Of a stretch of DNA of 46,046 nucleotides, positions 8,324 through 16,728 are shown piece by piece. The position numbers and the translations under genes are program-made. Every line of letters starts with the position of its first letter. Position 1 is the stretch's first letter. The notes under the pieces were generated by a model. That model searched no databases. It was not told where the DNA came from and saw only the letters and a list, made by a program, of their open reading frames with translations. The stretch spans positions 1-46,046 of the forward strand of contig DBQI01000019.1 in the NCBI GenBank assembly GCA_002305165.1, read 5' to 3'. This stretch comes from Armatimonadetes bacterium UBA1398 (GTDB lineage: Bacteria; Armatimonadota; Zipacnadia; UBA1398).

Positions 8324-8734
8324 GCCGCTACGCCAACTCCCTGCAGTCTCCTGGAACGATGAGGGCTCACGGGGACGCCGCAAGGCCGTCCCGCGCGCCC
8401 CGCCGAGCCATCCGCTGGCAGGCCGCCAGGCGCTGGGGCCTTCCACCGGTTCGCCCCGAAGCGTTCGTGTGTGTGGCAGATGCCTCCTCTAGCTGCTGTC
8501 TCCGAGCATGGCGAGTTGGGCATCGCTACTGCCCCTTCCATGTGCCAATGCCGACGGAGGTGTGGCTGGGTCACCCGATACCAGGCTACCTGGACGCTCA
8601 CCCCGTCGACCAACGAGCCGCAGGGCCCAAGGAGAGCGTCGGCTGAGCAGCGAAGCGGCCTGCTGCGTCGTGGACTGTGGACTAGGTCAGCTGGTGTCGC
8701 TTGGGTGACGCCGGTGTTCGAGGGAGGCCGACCA
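8324..8734. other. Intergenic stretch without a recognisable gene
   Basis: About 410 bp between the divergent methylase remnant and the transglutaminase-like gene. Open frames exist on both strands but read as arginine- and proline-rich shadows without motifs. I see no convincing RNA gene. A GGGAGG ribosome-binding site for the next gene ends the stretch (about 8722-8727). Confidence 0.5.
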
Positions 8735-10237
8735 GTGTCAGAGAGAGGTAGACGGATCGGGATCGATTGGCCATGCCTGCCGAGCCGGCGCGCCGCGCTA
8801 GCCGTCGTAGCTCTACTGAGTCTACCGGCGTTTGCGCACGCCCAAGCCACCGGCGGTGCTGAGGCCCAGTTCCGCCAGCTATCGGCACGGGCCTCGGACT
8901 CATTCCTGACGTTCACTCTCGAAGGGTATCAGGAGTGCGAGCGACTACTCCTCCAGGCATCGCGGTTGGGTGCGCTGGATACCGGTCAGCTGGCGACGCT
9001 GTGCTACATCAGACGAGGGTTCCTCGACCGACCTGAGGACGCTCTGCCAGTGGCGGAGTTCATGTATCAGCGAGACCCTTGCCTCCGTACTGCGATCGAG
9101 GTCACCGAGTGCTATGCCGACAACTACGACTTCCCCAAGGCCCGCAGGTTCCTGGCCGACTTTCTGGGCATCCCTGACGGCTTGACTCCAGTCCAAGCTC
9201 TCGAGGCCATCCGGGGGGTGTACCAGTCGATCCCCAGCGGACCAGAGCGCACACCGCTGGGGCTGCTTCTGGACCGGATCGCCGTGAAGCAGTACGCGAT
9301 CTCATTCGTACTGAACGATGACTACTGCCGGCAGAGCAGCAGGGACCTCATAGGCAGGCTCGGGTATCACCCGTTCAGCATCTACCCCGACTGCAGCACC
9401 CAACACGTCTCTTACGAGGTCCAAGGTGCCGAGCGGGTCGAGGAATCCTCCGACGGGGCCGGGAACCGCGAGCTCAAGGTGTTCAGTCGGCCCGGCGCGG
9501 CGCCCGTGCTCTATCTCAACGTCACACTGGTCCCTCAGGCGTATGACATCCGGCTGACAGAAGGCGACGCAACCGGCGTTCCGGCTGAAGTGCGGCGCTA
9601 CATGCGGAGTAGGCCCCTCATTGACCCGACTGGTTCGCGCGCGGTAGCCGTGGCAGCGGAGGTCCAGGGCGGATCCCGGTACGAGACCCTCAAGAGACTG
9701 AACCAGTGGTGGACCGGGTTCAGGTATGCCGAGCCCGGTGGCGAGGACTCCGAGTCTATCATCGCCTACCGCAGCGGCAACTGCCGTCACTGGAGCCGGG
9801 CAGCGGCGGCCATCCTAGGGGCAGCAGGAATACCCGCCCGGCAGATTCAGACCTTCTGCCTGCAGGAGGCCGAGTTCGGGAATCCGTTCTCGAAGCTATC
9901 ACTCGGTGGCCACTGGCTCATGGAGTTCTTCGACCCCGTGCACGGATGGATCCAGTGGGGCGTCAAGGCCCCGCCGGCCCCGGGCAGCGTCATACGCCAG
10001 CCTGAGCGGCGGATGACTGAGACGCCGGTGGACCTCATCCGCATGGAGGCCGAGGACCCGGACTACGCAGGGCCTCTTGGGAACCTCCCGGTGCACGAGG
10101 ACGCCTGGTTCTACGGCTGGAAGGATGACACGACCGACCCACCGGACCTCAGGAACACGAGTGTCGAGCTCGTGGGCCTGACGCTCACCGAGCCCCAGTG
10201 GCCCGATGCCAAGGCCCAGCGTGCGGACGGTGACTAG
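8735..10237 (+). CDS. Exported transglutaminase-like (papain-fold) protein
   Basis: 500 residues from a GTG at 8735 with GGGAGG about 9 nt upstream; upstream in-frame sequence is not protein-like. A Sec signal peptide is evident: basic SRR, hydrophobic AALAVVALLSLPAF, then AHA before Q. The C-terminal half has the transglutaminase-like core: a cysteine in YRSGNCRHWSRAAAAILGAA, a histidine in LGGHWLMEFFD, and the following FDPVHGW aspartate, giving Cys-His-Asp. The N-terminal 250 residues are helical and TPR-like in feel (CYIRRGFLDRPEDALPVAEF) but I cannot name a domain. Expected location is periplasm or outside the cell. Its substrate and its reason for being on this plasmid are unknown. It lies between the two direct repeats and may be a captured passenger. 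Confidence 0.82.
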   Translation: MSERGRRIGIDWPCLPSRRAALAVVALLSLPAFAHAQATGGAEAQFRQLSARASDSFLTFTLEGYQECERLLLQASRLGALDTGQLATLCYIRRGFLDRPEDALPVAEFMYQRDPCLRTAIEVTECYADNYDFPKARRFLADFLGIPDGLTPVQALEAIRGVYQSIPSGPERTPLGLLLDRIAVKQYAISFVLNDDYCRQSSRDLIGRLGYHPFSIYPDCSTQHVSYEVQGAERVEESSDGAGNRELKVFSRPGAAPVLYLNVTLVPQAYDIRLTEGDATGVPAEVRRYMRSRPLIDPTGSRAVAVAAEVQGGSRYETLKRLNQWWTGFRYAEPGGEDSESIIAYRSGNCRHWSRAAAAILGAAGIPARQIQTFCLQEAEFGNPFSKLSLGGHWLMEFFDPVHGWIQWGVKAPPAPGSVIRQPERRMTETPVDLIRMEAEDPDYAGPLGNLPVHEDAWFYGWKDDTTDPPDLRNTSVELVGLTLTEPQWPDAKAQRADGD

Positions 10238-10377
10238 GCTGACGGGCGGACTGTCGCTTCCAGTCGGCGTGAGCACACTCGGCACATCTGCGATGTCTGC
10301 CTCCTGCGGCCGAGCGGCCCCATGAAGGTGCCAGCCCGGACGTATGACTCCCCAACAGCGCTCGACCCAGAGCAACT

Positions 10378-10488
10378 GCGCCAGGGCTCCCTCAGAGCGC
10401 CTGCGCGGCAGGAGCGCTAATCGGGATACCCCCGTAGGCGCTCCAGAGGTTGCATGACCAGCAAGCGTTGCCGCTTCCTGCCGGAACA
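10378..10488. repeat. Imperfect direct repeat, copy 2
   Basis: Second copy of the repeat at 7841-7954, same orientation, about 111 bp. It contains an additional dyad: GAGCGCCT (10395-10402) and AGGCGCTC (10436-10443). It begins 39 nt past the stop of the DNA methyltransferase gene at 10527, so both copies lie just 3' of a methyltransferase-type gene. Together they bracket the exported transglutaminase-like gene. Bases 10238-10377 hold nothing else I can identify. Confidence 0.75.
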
Positions 10489-10526
10489 GCCGTCGGCCGC
10501 GCCACGCGCTGGCTGGTCCAGTCGTG

Positions 10527-11792
10527 CTACGCCTTACGGAACAGCACGACCCGGTTCGTATTCGTGCCGCCAGCGTTGTTCGCTACACCCCAGCAGCGGG
10601 AGGTCTTGGTAAAGCGTTGCGCGTTCACAAGGATGCCGACGCACTCGAGGCCGGCCCGCACCCCGAGCGGAGCGACCACCTCGTCGAGCCGGATGCTCCC
10701 GCGCCGGACCTCCCCGACCTCGAACGCCACCCAGCCGCCGGGGCGGAGCACGCGGCGCAGCTCCTCAAGGGTCCGGAGCATCACCTCGGACCACTGCCCC
10801 ACCGAGCGCGACATCGTGATGCGTTGACCGATCCCGGCCGCGTCGTGGCCGTTGAACCAGGAGCGAAGCCAGTTGTCCTGCTCATACTGCACGACATCGA
10901 GGAAGGGCGGGGAAGTGACCACCAGCGCCACGCTGTCGTCGGGCATCGCGACTGTCTGGGAGGCGTCCCCGCAGAGGAGTCGTTCCGGATGGTAGGCCAT
11001 CGCGAGGACTCGCCGCTCCTCGTCCGTCACGGCGCGGAGCAGGCTCATGCTCTTCCTCAGGATGAGCGCCGCCACATCCCGGTCCGGAGGGATCTGGCCG
11101 CGAACCGCGTTGATCCGCTGCTGTCCTGCGGGCGTGGTGGCCTGGTTCGGCGGGAGGGTGTAGACGGAGAAGAACCCGAGCGAGTGGCCGGTGAGTCGAG
11201 TCGTCGCGGCCATGCGTATCCAGCGGTCAACCCGGTTCTCCAGGCTGGCCAGCTTGCGCCCCTGAAGATACTCGCGCAGCAGAACCACCTGGCTCTCGGT
11301 CCTCGGGCTGAAGAACATGCTCAGGTCGATGTCTGCGCGAGCGTCGCCGCAGAGCTCGAGCGTGCAGAGCCGCTGGGCCACCTCCTCCAGGAGCGGCAGA
11401 TCGAGCCGCGGCTCCAGCAGCACGCGGCTGAGCGGGTTCGCGTCGTTGCCGGCTGCACGCCTGCCAAGCAGCCCTGCCTCCAGGAGGGTAGTGCCCCGGC
11501 CCATGAACGGGTCGTAGACAAGGTCGCCAGGCTCCGTCAGGCGCGTGATGAAGAACCGAGGCAGCTCGGGCTTGAAGCAGGCGCGGTAGGGCACCTCGTG
11601 CAGGGGATGGCTGGCCCGTTGGACTGAGGTCCAGAACTCACCGACGTAGCGCGGCAGGGTAAGTCCCTCACAGAAGACCTCCTCGACACGCGCAGGGACC
11701 GGGCTTCCCGTGCCGCCGTCCGCAGCGAGCATCATCGGTCTGAGCTCCCAGCGGGCGCTGGGATGAGCCGGTGTCGTCGAGTCGTGTGGCAT
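10527..11792 (-). CDS. DNA methyltransferase (N4/N6 amino-methylase family)
   Basis: 421 residues, ATG at 11792. The SAM-binding motif I is YDPFMGRGTTLLEA at about 93-106, and the catalytic motif IV is TSPPFLDVVQY at about residue 290. TSPP fits N4-cytosine or some N6-adenine methylases. The order (SAM motif first, catalytic motif later) is the gamma-like arrangement. The tail (RRVLRPGGWVAFEVGEVRRG) is the usual post-catalytic strand. No restriction endonuclease is adjacent, so it is probably an orphan methylase that protects the plasmid or regulates. Target site cannot be deduced. Confidence 0.9.
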   Translation of the reverse strand: MPHDSTTPAHPSARWELRPMMLAADGGTGSPVPARVEEVFCEGLTLPRYVGEFWTSVQRASHPLHEVPYRACFKPELPRFFITRLTEPGDLVYDPFMGRGTTLLEAGLLGRRAAGNDANPLSRVLLEPRLDLPLLEEVAQRLCTLELCGDARADIDLSMFFSPRTESQVVLLREYLQGRKLASLENRVDRWIRMAATTRLTGHSLGFFSVYTLPPNQATTPAGQQRINAVRGQIPPDRDVAALILRKSMSLLRAVTDEERRVLAMAYHPERLLCGDASQTVAMPDDSVALVVTSPPFLDVVQYEQDNWLRSWFNGHDAAGIGQRITMSRSVGQWSEVMLRTLEELRRVLRPGGWVAFEVGEVRRGSIRLDEVVAPLGVRAGLECVGILVNAQRFTKTSRCWGVANNAGGTNTNRVVLFRKA

Positions 11793-12034
11793 GGGGTGGA
11801 GCGTCCGCGCGGTACAGCCGGGGCAAGGGGAGGGGACGCCACCTGGCGATGCTCGCTCAGACCCGTCACAAGCTGTATCTGGAGAAGCCAGTGGAGTGCT
11901 TCAGGCTTTCTGCGTGCTGTAGAACCAAGGAAGCGAGGGCCTGCGTGACGCCGTCGCCTGGATCGTCTCCGGCACCAAGCCGTAAGGTGTTCCGGGCGGC
12001 GTCCAGAAGACAGCGGGGAGGAGGTGCGTATCCA

Positions 12035-12391
12035 GTGCAAGCCAGCAACTCACAGCCCGCCACTTCGCAGCCCACGACCGAGTACCGTGTGGTGCTGACG
12101 TTCGATCTCCCCACCGCTGGGAGCGTGACCTACAGGCAGGAACTCACTAAGGCCCTCGCCCAGCTGCGTTGGTACCCCTATCAGCCCACCGCCTTCGTGC
12201 GGGACACACACAGCCTGTCCGAGATCTGGGAGGCCTTTGACCTCGTGGTCAGAGTCATCGAGGCGCTCGGCAGCGTCAGCAACCTGACGCTGCAGGTCCA
12301 GCAGATCAGCGTTGGCCCCAAGGTCCCCAAGACGTATAGGAAGGACTGGGCGAAGTCGATCAGGGCGACGACGAACGACCCGTGGCCCTAG
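12035..12391 (+). CDS. Small protein of unknown function, ferredoxin-fold-like pattern
   Basis: 118 residues from GTG at 12035, preceded by GGGGAGGAGG about 10 nt upstream; the longer open frame upstream has no protein-like character. After a Gln/Thr/Ser-rich N-terminus, EYRVVLTFDLPTAG, YRQELTKALAQLRWYPYQPT, VRDTHSLSEIWEAFDLVVRV and SNLTLQVQQISV alternate strands and helices. The pattern resembles Cas2/VapD-type ferredoxin folds, which is a structural impression only. Convergent with the ArdC gene at 12424 (32 nt apart). I do not recognise the family. Confidence 0.6.
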   Translation: MQASNSQPATSQPTTEYRVVLTFDLPTAGSVTYRQELTKALAQLRWYPYQPTAFVRDTHSLSEIWEAFDLVVRVIEALGSVSNLTLQVQQISVGPKVPKTYRKDWAKSIRATTNDPWP

Positions 12392-12423
12392 TGGGTGGTC
12401 AGTGGCCAGTGCTGCCTCCGCGT

Positions 12424-13239
12424 TCACGCCGCAGCCGCTACACGGGGCTCCTCGGGCATGAGAGCTTCGAGGATCGCCGCTGCTGTCTTCTGGATAGCGT
12501 CCAGGGACTCCGTCAGCGTCTCGGTGTTCCCTCGGTAGAGGTGGATGTAGTCGGCGGACGCGGTGTTCGTGTCGAGTCCGATGGCCTCTGAGACCACGAA
12601 GGCGACGGCCTCGGCCTCAAGCTCGCGGACCCGCCTGGGCACCTGGCCCTTCCGCTCTCCCTGGTGAAGTATCTCATGCGCCAGCTCGTGGACCAGGACG
12701 GAGAACTGCTCGGCGGGAGACAGACCCTCACGGAGGATGATGGTGCCTCCGGCGGACGCCCCGTCGGCTCCTTGGAGGTCCTCTGCGTAGCGCAGGCTGA
12801 TGCCGCGCCAAGCGATCTCCTCCTTCAGCAGGTCGATGTAGCCGGCTGGGTCTCCGCGCACGGTCCCGAGTTCGGGGAGCGCCTCACCGTCTGTCTGGCT
12901 GACATCGAAGACGTAGGCGGCTTTGAAGGCGATGAAGGCGTTGTCCCTGTCGGGCTCGGGAGGGTCTTTCCGGCGCAGGGGCATGGGAGCGACGATCACG
13001 ATGCCCTGCTCTCCACGCTTCACCCAGCGCTTGAGCTTCTGCCACGTCCGGAAGCCGGCCACGCGTGTGGCGTCCGGCCGCTGGCTCGCGATGAGAAGCT
13101 GGTTGCGGAAGCTGTAGCGCGGGAACCGCGCCATCACGGCGAGATAGGTCTTCATGGTCTCGCTGTGCCCTGCCTCAAGGGCCTTGGCGAGTCTGTCTAC
13201 TTGATCGTCTGCGAGTTTTCGTGCTTGTTCGGCTTTCAT
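12424..13239 (-). CDS. ArdC-like antirestriction protein 1 (zincin-type)
   Basis: 271 residues from ATG at 13239 with GGAGGA upstream. The N-terminal ArdC/LtrC-type domain (TYLAVMARFPRYSFRNQLLI, RVAGFRTWQKLKRWVKRGEQ, GIVIVAPMPL, AYVFDVSQTDGE) resembles an ssDNA-binding domain. The C-terminal metallopeptidase domain carries VLVHELAHEILHQ (HExxH) and a distal ELEAEAVAFVV glutamate. ArdC proteins enter recipients during conjugation and protect incoming DNA from restriction. A paralogue is encoded at 15713-16558. It has no visible signal peptide, so it is cytosolic. Confidence 0.9.
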   Translation of the reverse strand: MKAEQARKLADDQVDRLAKALEAGHSETMKTYLAVMARFPRYSFRNQLLIASQRPDATRVAGFRTWQKLKRWVKRGEQGIVIVAPMPLRRKDPPEPDRDNAFIAFKAAYVFDVSQTDGEALPELGTVRGDPAGYIDLLKEEIAWRGISLRYAEDLQGADGASAGGTIILREGLSPAEQFSVLVHELAHEILHQGERKGQVPRRVRELEAEAVAFVVSEAIGLDTNTASADYIHLYRGNTETLTESLDAIQKTAAAILEALMPEEPRVAAAA

Positions 13240-13262
13240 AGTTCGTCCTCCAACAAAGGGTA

Positions 13263-13297
13263 GTTGCGTTTCCTCAAACCCGTTTGGGGAACGCAAC
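13263..13297. promoter_or_regulatory. Dyad upstream of ArdC-like gene 1
   Basis: GTTGCGTT (13263-13270) and AACGCAAC (13290-13297) are perfect 8-bp inverted arms with a 19-nt spacer, 24 nt before the ArdC start codon. A second small dyad CTTGG-agga-CCAAG follows near 13306-13319. Candidate operator or leader hairpin; nothing else is seen in the 250-bp gap. Confidence 0.45.
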
Positions 13298-13489
13298 GTG
13301 CCCGACTTGGAGGACCAAGCGGAGTGGGGCGCGACCGCGGCGCGGCCGCTTGGTAGGTTCCGTGACAACCCGCAGGGTTGGCGCGACAGGGATGGGGAGC
13401 CCTGAGCGTCGCGGCCCACGGAGCGATACGGCAAGGGCCGAACAAGGAGGAGGTCGCGGGCCTCAGGAAGCAAGGCGGCCAGGAGAGCG

Positions 13490-14011
13490 ATGGATGGTGA
13501 TCCCGTGGCAGTAGGGAAGGAAGAGGCGGTCTATCACGAGGCCGGGCACGCCACAGTGTCAGCGTTGGCCAGGATCCGCTTCCGGCAGGTAAGGGTGTTC
13601 CGGCGAGGTTACAGGCAGGGGTGGACGGGTCGATGCAGCTACCGCTGGGAGATCCCGGCCGGGAAGCGGGAATGGTTCTTGGTCTCCACGCTCGCGGGCC
13701 CGATCGCACCGGCAGTGGCACTGGGTATCCCTGTCGACTGGGATCAGGACGATACGGACAACGCCGCTTCCAGAGCGCTCAGGCTGAGCGAGGAGCTGGG
13801 CCTGCCATATGAGGAGTACATGCGCTGCGCCAGTGCGTCTGCACGGCTGGTGCTGACCTGGCATCTGCGGGCACTGAATAGGGTCGCGGAGGCTCTGGCC
13901 CGGCACGGAGCGCTTGACTATGCACAAGTGCGGCGGCTGGTAACGGCACGTCAGCACTCCCAACGCCAACTCGATCTGGAGGTCAAAGGGGAAGCCAATG
14001 GCGACGGCTAA
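13490..14011 (+). CDS. M41-like HEAGH putative zinc peptidase
   Basis: 173 residues, ATG at 13490 with AGGAGA upstream. It opens with EEAVYHEAGHATVSALARI, the HEAGH zinc motif of FtsH-type (M41) peptidases. STLAGPIAPAVAL follows, then WDQDDTDNAASRALRLSEEL, which supplies an aspartate-rich third-ligand region as in M41. It lacks the AAA domain and membrane anchors of FtsH, so it is a stand-alone peptidase domain of the kind common on plasmids and phages. Substrate unknown. It is divergent from the ArdC gene and convergent with the exported protein at 14229. Confidence 0.72.
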   Translation: MDGDPVAVGKEEAVYHEAGHATVSALARIRFRQVRVFRRGYRQGWTGRCSYRWEIPAGKREWFLVSTLAGPIAPAVALGIPVDWDQDDTDNAASRALRLSEELGLPYEEYMRCASASARLVLTWHLRALNRVAEALARHGALDYAQVRRLVTARQHSQRQLDLEVKGEANGDG

Positions 14012-14112
14012 GTAGTGGTAGTACCGGTCGCGGCCCCCAGCTTCCTCGTCTGGGTGACGTGTCCGCCTCCGGGTGGTACCAGCGATCGGGATCCGTGAGC
14101 TACGCGGAACTC

Positions 14113-14157
14113 GGTGTAACGGGGATGCCGGGGGAAGAGAGCTTCCCCCGGTACACC
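14113..14157. terminator. Long stem-loop between convergent genes
   Basis: A perfect 10-bp stem, CCGGGGGAAG (14128-14137) and CTTCCCCCGG (14142-14151), closes an AGAG loop. An outer perfect 6-bp stem, GGTGTA (14113-14118) and TACACC (14152-14157), has a 9-nt bulge on one side. It lies between the convergent genes ending at 14011 and 14229, so a bidirectional terminator is likely, although no T-tract follows. Confidence 0.6.
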
Positions 14158-14228
14158 AATCTCATCGTGTGGGCTCTGTTTACTCCGCTTGTCACATGTT
14201 GACGGAGTGGGTGAGCGCGAAACGGGTC

Positions 14229-15629
14229 TTACTGCAGCGACCAGTCGGGGAGCTGTCCTTCGTACTCGACGTTGACCCACTCGATGCGAGTGCCGCTGAC
14301 GAAGAACATGCCCAACGGCTCCCCTTCCTCAGGTTCTTCAAGCTCCCCCCATGGACCGACGATGTAGACCTCTGTGGGCTCCTCGGCGTCATCCGGATCG
14401 GGCAGGCGACTCACGAGGATCTCCAGTTCACCGTGGGCATCAAGACGGTGCGGCATGGCTTCGAGGTTCTGATGGCGGAGGTCCTGGACGGTCCGGTAGT
14501 CCTTCTCCGGTCCTGATTCGCATGGTCGCACCCCAGGGAGGTCCTTGATCCACTTGTAGATGGTCCCATGCATGGCTCCCACCAACTCGTACTCCAGGAG
14601 CATCCGGTTGAGTAGGCGGATCTGCAGGTTCGCCTCTGGATCCTGAGCAGGGGTCTCCAGTTCCTCAGGTCCGGGTTCCCCGTTCTTGTCAGTGTTGACC
14701 CGGAAGTTGGCCCAGGGGTCGGTAGTGCTCGACTGCTGCGCGATCACTGCAGCCGTCAGGTCAGGAGTGGCATCGGAGTTCGGGTCAACCCCGAGTTCCC
14801 ATACAGTCTGCATCTGCTGCACGATCTGGACAGGGAGCTTTGCATCCTCTGGACTGGCACCCAGGCCATAGACCACGAAGCCTGGATCGTAGGCTTGGCG
14901 GCTGTACAGACTGGCCGCTACGGTCTCCGAGCCGATGGCGTTGTTCAGAAGCTCCGAAAGAACCTCCCTGAACTTCTGGGCGGCATCGGGGTCAATGCGC
15001 CAAGGTTCATTGGGGAACTCCTTCGGAGCAGAGGCTATTCCGTGGAGTACTTTCACGTGTTCGGGAAACCGGCGCATTATGACGGACTGTAGACGCGAGC
15101 CCATGAGCACTTTGTACACAGCCTCGGGGGAGGCCACGAGATCATCCAAGTCGATGTGAAGCAGTGGAGAGGGATCGTCCCTTACCTCTTCGAGTTCGTC
15201 GGGTGATAGGAAGGCATAGACACGGATGGCAGATCGGGTGGTGAGCGGAGGCTGCCGATCGCAGACGACTTCGGAGAAGTACACACCAGCATCTGGAGTC
15301 ACTAGGCATAGGTACGGGGTATTGCCGAACGGAGGGACCTCGAAGCTGAGGATGGCTGCATCATCGACCTTGTCATAGATGGTGAGCCGGCGCAGCGCTC
15401 GGGCCGTGTCTTCCATGTGGACGACCCCCGGACCCTTGCTGCCGCACCAAGCGACGCCTTCGGGCCCTGCAACTGAGGCGAACCCCTCGCTCCCTTGGAG
15501 GTAGTAGTCCAGAGGGGGATCAGGCTGCGCTGAGCATCGCCCGCCAGTCACGCTCACGATGGCAATGGTCAGCACTACTCCGAGTTTGCCATATGTGTGT
15601 CGGGACCTTTCGAGCCCCATCCGCAACAC
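14229..15629 (-). CDS. Exported protein of unknown function
   Basis: 466 residues (ATG at 15629; a second ATG three codons in is equally possible). A signal peptide is visible: RSRHTYGK basic start, hydrophobic LGVVLTIAIVSVTGG, then RCSAQP. The rest is acidic and proline-rich without a domain I recognise (VYAFLSPDELEEVRDDPSPL; AMHGTIYKWIKDLPGVRPCE). Cys residues are few and scattered. Like the transglutaminase-like protein it would act outside the cytoplasm; the two may be functionally linked passengers, but nothing in the sequence proves it. Confidence 0.72.
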   Translation of the reverse strand: MLRMGLERSRHTYGKLGVVLTIAIVSVTGGRCSAQPDPPLDYYLQGSEGFASVAGPEGVAWCGSKGPGVVHMEDTARALRRLTIYDKVDDAAILSFEVPPFGNTPYLCLVTPDAGVYFSEVVCDRQPPLTTRSAIRVYAFLSPDELEEVRDDPSPLLHIDLDDLVASPEAVYKVLMGSRLQSVIMRRFPEHVKVLHGIASAPKEFPNEPWRIDPDAAQKFREVLSELLNNAIGSETVAASLYSRQAYDPGFVVYGLGASPEDAKLPVQIVQQMQTVWELGVDPNSDATPDLTAAVIAQQSSTTDPWANFRVNTDKNGEPGPEELETPAQDPEANLQIRLLNRMLLEYELVGAMHGTIYKWIKDLPGVRPCESGPEKDYRTVQDLRHQNLEAMPHRLDAHGELEILVSRLPDPDDAEEPTEVYIVGPWGELEEPEEGEPLGMFFVSGTRIEWVNVEYEGQLPDWSLQ

Positions 15630-15712
15630 CTACCTTCTGTAGTGACCAGTCACGCTGCTGTGTTCGGCGGGCGCTGGGGGATTTCCGGCATGGGCACGAG
15701 GGTAATCTGCGG

Positions 15713-16558
15713 TCATGCCGACCGCATCAGGCCTCTCAGAATGCGCCCTGCCACGCTCCGGATGGATTCGAGAGACGAGAGGAGGGCCTCGACATCGCCC
15801 CGGTAGAGCTTGATGTAGTCCGTCGAGGCCGTGTTCGTGTCCAGCCCTACCGCCTCCGAGACGACGTACGAGACCGCCTCCGCCTGGATCTCTCGGGTGG
15901 AGCGGTCCACGAGAGGCTGCGCGTCGCCCTGATGGTGAAGTAGCTCATGGGCCAGCTCGTGGACGAGCACGGAGAACTCCTCCGCCGGCCTCATGCCAGG
16001 ACGGAGGTGGATCAGACCCCCACGCGAGACCCCGTCGGCGCTTCCCAGCTCGTCTGAGTACTCCAGATCGATCGAGAGCTGCGCCACTAGCTGGCGGAGT
16101 CGCTCCGCATACTCGCCGGGATCGCCATCGGGCCGAGCGAAGTCCGGGAGCGGCTCCCCCTCGGTCTGGCTCACGTCGAAGACGTGGACCCCGCGAAAGG
16201 CGACCACGGCTTCGCCTGGTTCTGGGTCCGCGGGGGCCTCGGCGTCGGGCTCGATGGAGGCGGCGTCTCTCTTCACCCTTACTGGTGCAAGGATGAGAAT
16301 GCCCTTCTCACCCCTTCTTACGTGGCGACCGAGGTTCTTCCAGGTCGAGTAGCCGGCCACGCGGGTTGCGTCCGGGCACTGGAGCAGGATCAGCATCAGG
16401 TTCCCAACACTGTAGTGGTGGAAGCGCGCCATGGTGTTGAGGTAGGCTCGCATCTTGTCGCTCTCGCCCTGGGCCAGGGCTGTCGAGAGCTGCTCGATCC
16501 CCTCGTCTACCAGCTGTCTTGCGCGGTCTGTCGATGTCGGCTGCGTGGTCTCTGTCAT
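15713..16558 (-). CDS. ArdC-like antirestriction protein 2 (zincin-type)
   Basis: 281 residues from ATG at 16558 with GAGGAAAAG about 8 nt upstream; the longer open frame upstream is not protein-like. Same layout as the protein at 12424: YLNTMARFHHYSVGNLMLIL, RVAGYSTWKNLGRHVRRGEK, GVHVFDVSQTEGEPLPDF, then VLVHELAHELLHH (HExxH) and EIQAEAVSYVVSEAVGLDTN. It also ends in the shared NTASTDYIKLYRGD block. Expected role is protection of incoming DNA from restriction. It carries an extra acidic insertion (EPDAEAPADPEPGE) absent from copy 1. The sequences are diverged enough that this is not a recent duplication. Confidence 0.9.
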   Translation of the reverse strand: MTETTQPTSTDRARQLVDEGIEQLSTALAQGESDKMRAYLNTMARFHHYSVGNLMLILLQCPDATRVAGYSTWKNLGRHVRRGEKGILILAPVRVKRDAASIEPDAEAPADPEPGEAVVAFRGVHVFDVSQTEGEPLPDFARPDGDPGEYAERLRQLVAQLSIDLEYSDELGSADGVSRGGLIHLRPGMRPAEEFSVLVHELAHELLHHQGDAQPLVDRSTREIQAEAVSYVVSEAVGLDTNTASTDYIKLYRGDVEALLSSLESIRSVAGRILRGLMRSA

Positions 16559-16728
16559 GTCTGCTTTTCCTCGAAACGGGGTCGTTCTCAGGTCCGTCCG
16601 AGGACAGTCGAAAACCCACAAGTAGCAAGGGCGTGCTGCGCGGTACGGCCATTCCCTTGGGTCCCGCTCTGTCGCACTGACACCGCCGCCGCCCCTGCAT
16701 GTGTATCCGCAGGGGGCGACGATCTGCT

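Noticed and set aside
8122..8916. 264-codon minus-strand frame
   Set aside because: It overlaps both the ParB-domain remnant and the signal peptide of the transglutaminase-like gene and has no recognisable motif.
7841..10488. Direct repeats as integron attC sites
   Set aside because: The required RYYYAAC/GTTRRRY core ends are not present, and there is no integron integrase gene in the window.
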